The translations under genes were made by a program, and so were the position numbers. The notes beneath the pieces are model-generated. The model saw only the letters and a list, made by a program, of their open reading frames with translations. It made no database searches and was not told the DNA's origin. A stretch of 46,704 nucleotides of DNA, from NCBI GenBank assembly GCA_029553955.1, contig JAKPJZ010000009.1, positions 1 through 46,704 on the forward strand. Direction: 5' to 3'. This DNA comes from Chloroflexota bacterium (lineage in GTDB: Bacteria; Chloroflexota; Anaerolineae; SpSt-313). Below, piece by piece: positions 7,464 to 15,292 of the stretch (within the stretch, counting starts at the first letter, position 1; every line of letters begins with the position of its first letter).

Positions 7464-7931
7464 CTAGCTGCCGATGACGGGGATCTTGACGTCGATGCGG
7501 TCTTCGATCGTCTCGACGCCTGGCACCCGCTGCACCGCCAGGACCACCGACTCGTGCTCCTCCTCCGACTCGGCTGTGCCGCTGACAAAGACCTGGCCAA
7601 AGCGCGAGCGCACGTGAAAGCGCTCTGGCTGTTCGATCGTGTTGTCGGCCGCAATCTGCGCTGTGATCTCGCGTTCGAGCTCGCTATCGGCGCGCGTCGA
7701 CGACTCGGGGCCCATCAGCGTCAACTGGTTGTTCACCTTGTCGACGCCGACCACCAGCCGTGCCATGTCTTCGGCCGTCTGGCGCGTCAGCTCCGAATCC
7801 ACGCTGCCCACGAGCGTGATCGTGCCCTTGTCGGCAGACACCTGGATGCCCAACGGCTCCAGGAAGACGTTTCGTTTTAGCTCGGCCCGCACCTCGTTCT
7901 CGAGGCGCTGGTCATCCTTCCGCTCTGCCAT
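7464..7931 (-). CDS. Two-BON-domain protein
   Basis: A protein of 155 residues with two BON domains (about 11-75 and 84-152). Each shows the pattern helix, then strand GTITLVGSVDS / GQVFVSGTAES, then a helix leading to a V..V.N or V..I.D strand. BON domains bind phospholipid or other membrane partners, as in OsmY and the mechanosensitive-channel partner proteins. No signal peptide is visible, so it is probably cytoplasmic or peripheral. The ATG at 7931 has GAAAGGG upstream. The longer frame reaching 8060 is repeat sequence. A second BON gene lies 219 bases upstream on the same strand. Confidence 0.85.
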   Translation of the reverse strand: MAERKDDQRLENEVRAELKRNVFLEPLGIQVSADKGTITLVGSVDSELTRQTAEDMARLVVGVDKVNNQLTLMGPESSTRADSELEREITAQIAADNTIEQPERFHVRSRFGQVFVSGTAESEEEHESVVLAVQRVPGVETIEDRIDVKIPVIGS

Positions 7932-8015
7932 CGTTTCGCCCTTTCCGCATGACTTCGTCCAGCCAGGGGCTCCAGGCTCCTTCATATGTGAGATTCTCAA
8001 CAACTGAGGCAAGAT

Positions 8016-8121
8016 CTCACCGCAGAGGCGCAGAGGTTGTAGGGATGAGATCCGCGCCAAGGACTCACCCCGCAGGGGGTATCTCGTCCAGCCTCCGCGT
8101 TCTCTGCGCCTCTGCGGTGGA
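8016..8121. repeat. Inverted repeat, 'caccgcagaggcgcagag' family
   Basis: Left arm tcaccgcagaggcgcagagg (8017-8036) and right arm around 8092-8121 pair with a few mismatches. It lies between the two BON genes and could separate their transcription. Confidence 0.7.
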
Positions 8122-8150
8122 TGTCCTCGTCGGTTCGAGGCGAAGCCTTG

Positions 8151-8459
8151 CTAGCGCTGCATGACGGGTTGGCGCACCTTCAGCATATTGCTCACATCCA
8201 AGACGCCTGGCGTGTCCCAGGCATCGTCGCCGGCCGCCCGCTTTTCGACAATAGAGTCGACTTCGCCGGTCAGGGTCACCACGCCGTTCTTGACGTCGAT
8301 CTTGACCTGGCCGGCATCGACCCAGCTATCCCAGGTGAGGCGGCTGTGGATGTCCTCCTTGATCTCGTCGTCCAGCCGCGTCGTGCGGCCAAAGTAGGGG
8401 CCATAGGCGCCATAGTAGTAGCGCTCGAACCCTGGGCCGTAGCGATACCTCTCGGCCAT
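8151..8459 (-). CDS. Single-BON-domain protein with Tyr/Gly-rich N-terminus
   Basis: A protein of 102 residues. Residues 1-25 are rich in Tyr and Gly (RYRYGPGFERYYYGAYGPYFG). A BON domain follows (about 30-98): DEIKEDIHSRL...VKIDVKNGVVTLTGEVDS...AWDTPGVLDVSNML. The glycine and hydrophobic positions of the second strand are present. The role is likely membrane or envelope association, possibly with the neighbouring two-domain BON protein. The ATG at 8459 is preceded by GGAAGGTGG; the frame upstream of it is not gene-like. Confidence 0.8.
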   Translation of the reverse strand: MAERYRYGPGFERYYYGAYGPYFGRTTRLDDEIKEDIHSRLTWDSWVDAGQVKIDVKNGVVTLTGEVDSIVEKRAAGDDAWDTPGVLDVSNMLKVRQPVMQR

Positions 8460-8922
8460 GCTCACCACCTTCCTGATGCAGCCGGTGTGCAGCCTGCAGG
8501 GCATGCCCGAGCGACGCGGGCTGCACAAACGGGGTCAGCAACAAGCGTGCCAATTCAGGCAGCTTTCGGCGTCATTGCGAGTGCCCCAGGGTTCGGCGAA
8601 CCCTGTGCCCAGCACAGAACCTTGGCCTGTCATTGCGAGGAGGCGGCCGCAGCCGCCGACGAAGCAATCCCCAATGCCCGACGTGGAGCTGCCTCGCTGC
8701 GCTCGCAACCAGGGGATCGCTTCGCTGCGGCTCGCCATGACAGTGCCCAAGCTTCTGAGCAGACGACATGCCCCCAAGGGCACCACAAGCGATGAAAACG
8801 CCCACAAGGGGCTAGGCTACGGCGCCCCGCCCTGCTTTCAGATCAGGAGGCGGCGGCAGGCGCCAGTTGGCATGTTTCTTGCTGCCCCACCGGCGAGCAT
8901 GCCACACGAAAGGAGTGCCGGA
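8460..8922. repeat. Intergenic region with second 'cattgcgag' composite
   Basis: Bases 8571-8745 repeat the 7203 element; 8600-8717 match 7231-7348 exactly. A 'cgcccacaaggggctaggctac' element follows near 8800-8825. The last 100 bases should carry the promoter of the oxidoreductase. No gene is supported here; a frame that runs through it into the oxidoreductase lacks a ribosome site. Confidence 0.75.
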
Positions 8923-10854
8923 ATGGGCGACCTGTCTCACCTGTTCCAACCGATCAAGATCCGCAACCTGGAACTCAAGAACCGCGTTGTGATGTCGCCG
9001 ATGGTGACCAACTATGCCACGCCCGAAGGCGCCGTCACGCAACGCCTGATCGACTATCTGGTGGCGCGGGCCTGGGGCGGCGTGGGCCTGATCGAGGTCG
9101 AGGCGACCTACGTGCGGCCCGATGGGCGGGGCTTTAGCAGCGAGCTCGGCATCTACAAAGACGAGTTGATCCCTGGTCTGCGCCAGTTGACCGATCTGGT
9201 GCATCAGGGCAAGGCCAGGGTGGCCGTGCAACTGATCCACGCGGGGCGACAGACCACCTCGGTGGTGACCGGGTCGCAGCCCGTCGCGCCCTCATCGCTG
9301 GCCGATCCTTCGAGCGGCGAGACGCCGCACGCGCTGACCGTCGACGAGATCCACGAGGTGCAGGAGGCGTTCGTGCAGGCAGCGCGCCGCGCCAAAGAGG
9401 CTGGCTTTGACGCCATCGATCTGCACGGCGCTCACGGCTACCTGATTGGCGAGTTCCTCTCGCCCTTCTCCAACCGCCGCACCGACGAGTATGGCGGCAA
9501 CTTGGAGGGGCGGGCGCGCTTTGCGCTCGAGATTGTGCACCAGACGCGCAAGATGGTGGGCGACGACTATCCCATCATCTTCCGCATCAGCGGCGACGAG
9601 TATGTGCCGGGTGGGCTCGACCTGGCGCAGACCAAGGCGATCGCCCGCCTGTTGCAGGATGCAGGGGTCGATTGCCTGAGCGTCTCGGCAGGCAACTATG
9701 CCTCGCCGGGCATGCTGATCGTGCCGCCGATGGAGGTGGAACGCGCGCCATTCGTGCCGCTGGCCAAGGGCATCAAAGAGGCAGTGTCGATCCCGGTGAT
9801 TGCCGCTGCCCGGCTGCACGACCCGCGGATTGCCGCCCAGGTCATCGCCGAAGGCAGTGCCGACATGGTCGCCGAGGGCCGTTCGCTGCTCACCGACCCC
9901 GGTTGGGTCGAGAAGGCACAGCGCGGCGAGCTCGACGAGATCAAGCCCTGCATCTCGTGCAACGAGGCCTGCATCAACTATCTGCTCCTCGACCAGCCGA
10001 TCAGTTGCCTGGTGAACCCCGGCTGCGGACGCGAGCGCGAGTTTGCCATCACGCCGGTGCAGCAGCCCAAGAATGTGGTGGTGGTGGGCGGCGGGCCGGG
10101 CGGCCTCGAGGCTAGCCGTGTGCTCGCCGAGCGCGGGCACCATGTGACCCTCTTCGAGGAAGATAAGCATCTGGGCGGCGAGTTCGTGGTAGCCGCGCAG
10201 GCGCCGCGCAAGGAGGAGGTCACCGACGCCCTGCGCTGGCAGATCCGCCAGGTGTACAAGTCGGGCGTGAATGTGCGCCTGGGCGAGCACGCGACGGCGG
10301 AGATGATCCTGATGCTCAAGCCCGACGCCGTGGTCGTCGCTACCGGGTCGCGGCCCAAAGTGCCCAAGCTGCGTGGGCTCAAGCGCGAGAACACCATCAT
10401 CGCGCGCGACGTGCTCATGGGCCAGGCGGTGCCGGGCCGGCGCGTGGCCGTGGCCGGGGGTGGCGCCGTGGGCATGGAGACAGCCGAAATCCTCAGCCTC
10501 GGCAACAAAGACATCACGCTGCTGGAAATGACCGACGCCGTGGGCGCCGATATGACGCCCGATCGCCGCTACTGGGTGCTCGATCACATCGCCGAGCACG
10601 ACGTGGGCGTGGTGACCAACGCCACCATCAGCGGCTTGAGCAACGGCAACCTGCAGATCGCACACGACGGCCACGAAGAGAGCATCGGCCCCTTCGACCA
10701 TGTGATCCTGGCCCTGGGCTACGATCCCGACAAGGGCCTGGCCACCGAGCTCCAGGGCAAAGTGCCCGAGCTGTACAGCATCGGCGACTCGGTGCAGGTA
10801 CGCTCGGCCGTGGAGGCCATCCGCGAGGGCGCCGAGGTGGCGCGCAAGATCTGA
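8923..10854 (+). CDS. FMN/FAD/4Fe-4S NADH:flavin oxidoreductase (2-enoate / 2,4-dienoyl-CoA reductase type)
   Basis: A protein of 643 residues, normal for this family. An old-yellow-enzyme TIM barrel spans about 1-335 (LFQPIKIRNLELKNRVVMSPM; HGAHGYLIGEFLSPFSNRRTDEYGG, with His168 and His171 near the flavin). The iron-sulfur ligands are Cys343, Cys346, Cys350 and Cys362. A two-nucleotide-binding FAD/NAD module follows, with GGGPGG near 380-388 and GGGAVGMETAE near 512. Electrons would pass from NAD(P)H via FAD and the cluster to FMN, reducing an activated C=C bond. Possible substrates are 2-enoates, dienoyl-CoA or other enones; sequence alone does not decide. AAAGGAG is well placed before the ATG. 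The gene stands alone, convergent with the GT-C operon. Confidence 0.92.
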   Translation: MGDLSHLFQPIKIRNLELKNRVVMSPMVTNYATPEGAVTQRLIDYLVARAWGGVGLIEVEATYVRPDGRGFSSELGIYKDELIPGLRQLTDLVHQGKARVAVQLIHAGRQTTSVVTGSQPVAPSSLADPSSGETPHALTVDEIHEVQEAFVQAARRAKEAGFDAIDLHGAHGYLIGEFLSPFSNRRTDEYGGNLEGRARFALEIVHQTRKMVGDDYPIIFRISGDEYVPGGLDLAQTKAIARLLQDAGVDCLSVSAGNYASPGMLIVPPMEVERAPFVPLAKGIKEAVSIPVIAAARLHDPRIAAQVIAEGSADMVAEGRSLLTDPGWVEKAQRGELDEIKPCISCNEACINYLLLDQPISCLVNPGCGREREFAITPVQQPKNVVVVGGGPGGLEASRVLAERGHHVTLFEEDKHLGGEFVVAAQAPRKEEVTDALRWQIRQVYKSGVNVRLGEHATAEMILMLKPDAVVVATGSRPKVPKLRGLKRENTIIARDVLMGQAVPGRRVAVAGGGAVGMETAEILSLGNKDITLLEMTDAVGADMTPDRRYWVLDHIAEHDVGVVTNATISGLSNGNLQIAHDGHEESIGPFDHVILALGYDPDKGLATELQGKVPELYSIGDSVQVRSAVEAIREGAEVARKI

Positions 10855-10875
10855 CGGGAACGGCCAGCCGCGAGC

Positions 10876-10909
10876 GGGGCGGGTTGGGGCGCGGACCCCA
10901 CTCGCCCCG
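10876..10909. terminator. Imperfect hairpin between convergent genes
   Basis: ggggcgggttgggg pairs imperfectly with ccccactcgcccc around a short loop. It lies between the oxidoreductase stop and the end of the GT-C operon. There is no T-tract, so this is only a candidate. Confidence 0.35.
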
Positions 10910-10945
10910 ATGGCCCAGTCCAGACTGGATCCTGCCGCCTGCGCC

Positions 10946-13786
10946 CTACGGCCTTGCCGGGGCAGGCGTCGCCTGCGCCGGCCCCGGCCAGCGGACTTCA
11001 AGCGCCCCCAGCAAGATGCGGTCGTCGGCCACGCGGCGGCCTTGCTCATCGTGCACGGCAAGCCGGGCGCCCGAGACGACATCGTACAGTCCGACTTCGA
11101 TAGCATACATGCCTGGCGGCGTATCGGCGCGCAGTGGGATGGCGTAGGGATCGATGAACGCTTCTCCCACCAGCCAGCCGGTCGTCGGGCGGGTCGTTTC
11201 GACAGGGATGCGGTCGACCTGGCCCCAGATCTTGTTCTGGCTGTCGAGCACATGCGTGAAGACGGTGTAGCTGGTGTCCATCGTCCGCAGGCCCCGCCAG
11301 TAGAGCGTCAGGTACAGCACATCGCCCATACGGGCCACGCTAGGCTCGAGGTCATAGCCCAGGAACGCGACCTGATCGCCGAGCGTGAAGCGCAGCGGGT
11401 TGCGGATGCCCGCAGGCACCTCGAAGATGCGCGCAGCGATGCTCACGGTGAGTTCACTCACGGCCTGTGCCGCAGCCACGGCTTGTCCAGTGGCGCCCTC
11501 CAGCGTTACTGCCACCGGCTGCAGGCCGGCGGGTGCGGCATGTGGTACCACCAGAGGGTACTGCAGCTCGAACACGTCGCCTGGCTCCATGTCGACGGTG
11601 GAGGCGGGCAGATCGAGTCCCGCCCAGCGCTCGCCATCCAGCCACACCGCCAGCCGGTAGCGTTCGCGGGGGTGCTCCCTGGCGCTGCAGAAGAGGGTCA
11701 GGTACACCGTCTGGCCGAGCGTAGCTTCGCTAGGGGCAAGGCGAGAGCCCATGACCTCCAACTCGCCGAAGATCAAGCCCAGCGGCCGGTCGATGCCCAA
11801 CTCGCGAGCTGTGGGTTGGCGCAGTGCGCGGCCCACCCGAAAGTTCCCCAGTGGTACCGTCTGGCTTGCACGATCGCCGATGCGGTAGATGGTGGCCTGT
11901 AGCGCGTACTCGCCAGGCGGCAGGCTCAGCGGCAGCGGCACCCGGTGGCTGCCCACCACCTGCAGCCCTGGCCGCCAATGGTCAGTGGGATACATGTAGC
12001 CGCCCAGACGGCTGTCTTCACGGACGCGCTCCTGCCCCTGGCCGTCGATCATGCGGAGCGAGAGACGATAGTCGTGCGGCACGGGGCGCACGGTCTGCCA
12101 GAGTAGCACCGCACTGGCCGAGGTGCCGGCGGGCACGGGATCGGAGGGCAGCGTGCAGCCCACAAGCGCAAGCTCGCCATCGCCGATGGTGACTCCCAGC
12201 GGGTGCTGGGCGAACATCTCGGGCTGGAGCTGCAATCCCAGGGGAAAGACAAAGTGGTGCAACTCGACTCCGCGAAAGGCGGGCGCATCGGCAGCCTCGT
12301 GGGCGGCCAACTCCAAGGCCGTGAGCACCACGCCGTTGGGGTCGACCACATTGTCCTGCCAGAGGACGAGCCAGGCCCCGCGTCGCCCTACGATGGCGCG
12401 GTTCAGGTCTTCGAAGGCGGCGGGGGTCAGCACGTCATCGACCGAGGGCGAGGGGGTGTAGCGCGGTGGGATGGGGAAGCAGTTGGCGCCGCGATAGTAG
12501 TAGGTGAAGGCCGGCTCCAGGTGGCCGGAGACGAGGATCACCGCCTCGTCGGCCGCCGCGGCCTGCGTCAGGAAGGCGGCCACGCCGCGCAGGTCGTCGC
12601 GGCCATAGGCAGCGTCGCGCTGGGCGTTGCCGGCGGCGGCGGCCGAGCCAACGACTGTGCCCACTGCGAGTAACACCGCCAACCCTGAGCGCGCCCAGCC
12701 ACGACGATCGCGCAGGGAGGCGGGCCAGAGCGCTGCCAGCGCCCCGGCGGCCAGCGCCAGCAGCGGCGGGACAATCGGTAGCAGGTAGCGCGGCGAGAAT
12801 TTGGGGCGGTCGCGCACCAGGGCGTAGAAGAGCGCCAGGGGCACCAGCAGATACACCAGCAGGCAGAGCGTGCCCCAGCGCCACCGTGGCCGCGCCAGCC
12901 CCACGAGCAGGCCCAGGGCCGCCAGGGCGGCAAGTGGTAGCGCCAGCCCCAGGGCTGCTGAGTCGGCCACGGTGAGCCCTGCCCCGGCAAAGCCCAGCAT
13001 GGCGCGGCCGGCCACGAACCCGAGGCTGAGCCGGCCTGGCCAGTAGGTGGTATTGGCGGCCTGCCATTGCCCCCAGAAGACCGGCAGCCAGGGCAGGAGC
13101 GCCAGGCCGAGGGCAGCCTGGGCCAGCAACCAGGCGCGTGCCGGCCGCCAATCGCGAGTTCGCACCAGGTGCAGCAGCAGCCACACCGCCTGTGCGGCCA
13201 GCACCAGGGCGGCGTAGTAGTGGGTGTACACGGCGGCAATGTTCACCAGCGCGTAGAGCGCCCACAACCACCCCCCCCTTGTAGTAACGGCTTCAGCCGT
13301 TAGCGACGAACGACTCAAGTCGTTACTCCGAAGGGGAGGGGCAAGCAGGCACGTCAGGAGGTAGCTCGAGGCCAGGGCCAGGGCGCCGAGCATGGCGTAC
13401 ATGCGCGTCTCCTGGGCGTACCACACCTCGATGGGTGACATGGCCAGGAGCAGGGCGCACAGCGCACCGGCGCGCGGGCCGAGGAGGCGCGAAACCCACG
13501 CACCCCCCAGCACCACGAGCAACACGCCCCAAAAGACGGAGAAGTAGCGCACCGCGAACTCGCCGGAGCCCGCCAGGCGCACCCAGGCGCCGAGGAGCAA
13601 ATGGTAGAGCGGAGGCAGGTTGAGTTCACCCAGGAGGATCCGCCCCCAACTCTGCCCGGCGAGGTTGACGCTGAAGCCCTCGTCGTACCACAGGCTCTGG
13701 GTGGTGAGGCCCCACACGCGCAGGGCCAGAGCCACGAGCACGACCAGGACCAGGACGCGGGTGAAATGGCGATTGCGCTCTAGCAT
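10946..13786 (-). CDS. GT-C membrane glycosyltransferase with beta-sandwich tail (last gene of operon)
   Basis: A protein of 946 residues from the ATG at 13786. The N-terminal half has about 10-12 membrane helices, starting at residues 9-26. The first outer loop carries SLWYDEGFSVNLA with Asp35-Glu36, the acidic pair expected of GT39/ArnT-type enzymes that use polyprenyl-phosphate sugars. After the last helix (about 455) the chain becomes two or three beta-rich domains; the last one (about 800-940) has YTVFTHVLDSQNKIWGQVD and PPGMYAIEVGLYD. A palindromic element is read in frame at residues 151-170, in a loop between helices. No strong ribosome site precedes 13786, so the start could be at an upstream ATG. 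Donor and acceptor are unknown. Confidence 0.8.
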   Translation of the reverse strand: MLERNRHFTRVLVLVVLVALALRVWGLTTQSLWYDEGFSVNLAGQSWGRILLGELNLPPLYHLLLGAWVRLAGSGEFAVRYFSVFWGVLLVVLGGAWVSRLLGPRAGALCALLLAMSPIEVWYAQETRMYAMLGALALASSYLLTCLLAPPLRSNDLSRSSLTAEAVTTRGGWLWALYALVNIAAVYTHYYAALVLAAQAVWLLLHLVRTRDWRPARAWLLAQAALGLALLPWLPVFWGQWQAANTTYWPGRLSLGFVAGRAMLGFAGAGLTVADSAALGLALPLAALAALGLLVGLARPRWRWGTLCLLVYLLVPLALFYALVRDRPKFSPRYLLPIVPPLLALAAGALAALWPASLRDRRGWARSGLAVLLAVGTVVGSAAAAGNAQRDAAYGRDDLRGVAAFLTQAAAADEAVILVSGHLEPAFTYYYRGANCFPIPPRYTPSPSVDDVLTPAAFEDLNRAIVGRRGAWLVLWQDNVVDPNGVVLTALELAAHEAADAPAFRGVELHHFVFPLGLQLQPEMFAQHPLGVTIGDGELALVGCTLPSDPVPAGTSASAVLLWQTVRPVPHDYRLSLRMIDGQGQERVREDSRLGGYMYPTDHWRPGLQVVGSHRVPLPLSLPPGEYALQATIYRIGDRASQTVPLGNFRVGRALRQPTARELGIDRPLGLIFGELEVMGSRLAPSEATLGQTVYLTLFCSAREHPRERYRLAVWLDGERWAGLDLPASTVDMEPGDVFELQYPLVVPHAAPAGLQPVAVTLEGATGQAVAAAQAVSELTVSIAARIFEVPAGIRNPLRFTLGDQVAFLGYDLEPSVARMGDVLYLTLYWRGLRTMDTSYTVFTHVLDSQNKIWGQVDRIPVETTRPTTGWLVGEAFIDPYAIPLRADTPPGMYAIEVGLYDVVSGARLAVHDEQGRRVADDRILLGALEVRWPGPAQATPAPARP
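13275..13336. repeat. Palindromic element inside the GT-C gene, in frame
   Basis: Two 16-bp hairpins, aacggcttcagccgtt (13286-13301) and aacgactcaagtcgtt (13309-13324), sit inside outer arms ccccttgtagtaacg / cgttactccgaagggg. It is the same family as the inner part of the element at 43945-44115. It is translated as residues 151-170 of the GT-C protein. Confidence 0.8.
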
Positions 13787-13895
13787 TGCAGACCGAACCC
13801 TGACGATCCTCGCGAAGCCGTTCCGGCGGCAGCGCAGCAGTGCCAACATGGCCAACACCGATTCTATTCGATAATGGTGGGCACTGCAAGGCTCG

Positions 13896-15248
13896 CTACG
13901 GGTGTACGTCGATGCGCACGGGCAGGATGACCTTGTCGTCGCCACCGGCCACCGGCAGGCGCTGCAGGGTCGCTGGGTCGTAGAGGCCGATCTCGACGAG
14001 CACCTGGCTGCTGAATGTGGTGTCCTTCAACGACAGGCAGTGCTCGTCGATCACCACCTGCCCCGGGGCCCAGCTTGTGGTGGGCCAGCGACCATAGGCA
14101 GGTGGCCCGTCGTGCTGCGCCACCACCTGCCCCGTATCGTCGAGCAAGTGCACAAAGACGGTGTAGGCCGTGCTCGGCGTGGCCGCAGCCTGCCAGTACA
14201 GGGTCAGCCGCAGCGGCTCGTAGGGGTTGAGCGCCCCCTGGTCGAGGCGATAGCCCTTGAGCAGTGCCACGTCGCCGAAAGCGGCCTCGAGCGGGTGCGG
14301 CACCTCCGGCGGCGTGAACTGCGCCGCCTCTGGCGCCGGCTCAGCGGGCAAGACGACGATGCGGGTCAGCACGGCACGGTCGCCCTGCACGTGGCCCCAG
14401 CGGTCCAGCACGTTCAGCCTGCGGCCCGTGGGCGCCTGGTACAGCCCCGCATCGAGATAGTACTCGCCGGGGGGCGTATCGGGGCGCAGGGTGAGGTCGA
14501 GAGCCAGCGGCGTGGCCTGCCCCTGCGGCCAACCGCCCGCGAGCCGGCCCGTCTTGCCTGCCCAAGCGGCGCCATCGGGGCCGAGAATCTGCGCAAAGAC
14601 GATGGTATCATCCGCAAGCGGCCTGCCGGCCCTGCAGGAGAGCGTCAAGTGCAGCGTCTCGCCGGCGCGCACCGCCGTGCGATCGAGGTCATAGCCCGCC
14701 AGGGTTGCCCTGCCTTCCAGGTTGAAGGCCACGCGGTTGGCGATGCCGCCGTCCGGCGTGGCCAGCACCAGCACCTCGCCCAGGCGCACTGCGCTGCCCA
14801 AGTCGCGCCCAGCGCCATCGCGCACCGGCAGCGGCCCGCCGCTATCGAGTGCATACAGGCCGGCCTGAACCTGCAGGCGGTTGGGGCGGAAGGTGTTCTC
14901 GGGCACGCGGATGACGTAGGTATCGGCGATGGCATCGCCGGGCCGCCAGAGAGTGGTCGGGAAGAGGCCGCGCCCCGGGTAGATGTCGCGCTGGGCGATC
15001 TTGATGCCGTTTTCGTCGAGCAGGTGGATGTAGACGCTATAGTTGAGATCCATCGGCGCGGCGGCGCGCCAGTAGAGGGTCACGGCCAGATCCTTGCCCG
15101 GCGCGATCGCGGCCTGGTCGAGCCGGTAGCCCAGCAACTCCATCTGATCGCCCACAGTCAGGTCTAGCCGCTGGGGGATGGCGGCCTGCTCGGCGGGGGT
15201 GAGCAGCGGCGGCGGCGCGTAGGCGGGGGCGATGACGCCAAAGGGCAC
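13896..15248 (-). CDS. C-terminal half of a frame-split GT-C glycosyltransferase: three beta-sandwich repeats
   Basis: An open frame of 450 codons from a GTG at 15248, without a ribosome site of its own. It begins in the last membrane helix (VPFGVIAPAYAPPPLLTP), equivalent to VWTPFAVIAPAYARPPLLTP in the intact paralogue at 19764. It then has three related beta domains, each with the pattern GDxxxLxGYxLD...L.LTLYW.A...Y.VF.HLLD...W.PG...D.Y.L...P.G.Y.L..GLY. The paralogue has only two. The upstream half is the next entry. The two are out of frame because of a 14-bp tandem duplication; removal of one unit would restore a 948-residue protein. Alone this half would be an unanchored extracytoplasmic fragment and is probably not made, or only after a frame switch. 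Confidence 0.7.
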   Translation of the reverse strand: MPFGVIAPAYAPPPLLTPAEQAAIPQRLDLTVGDQMELLGYRLDQAAIAPGKDLAVTLYWRAAAPMDLNYSVYIHLLDENGIKIAQRDIYPGRGLFPTTLWRPGDAIADTYVIRVPENTFRPNRLQVQAGLYALDSGGPLPVRDGAGRDLGSAVRLGEVLVLATPDGGIANRVAFNLEGRATLAGYDLDRTAVRAGETLHLTLSCRAGRPLADDTIVFAQILGPDGAAWAGKTGRLAGGWPQGQATPLALDLTLRPDTPPGEYYLDAGLYQAPTGRRLNVLDRWGHVQGDRAVLTRIVVLPAEPAPEAAQFTPPEVPHPLEAAFGDVALLKGYRLDQGALNPYEPLRLTLYWQAAATPSTAYTVFVHLLDDTGQVVAQHDGPPAYGRWPTTSWAPGQVVIDEHCLSLKDTTFSSQVLVEIGLYDPATLQRLPVAGGDDKVILPVRIDVHP

Positions 15249-15292
15249 CCAGACGGAGAGGGCGGCGAGCAGGGCGAGAGGCGTAACGAGTA

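Noticed and set aside
8458..8922. N-terminal extension of the oxidoreductase
   Set aside because: It is repeat DNA; the family begins at the ATG at 8923, which has a good ribosome site.
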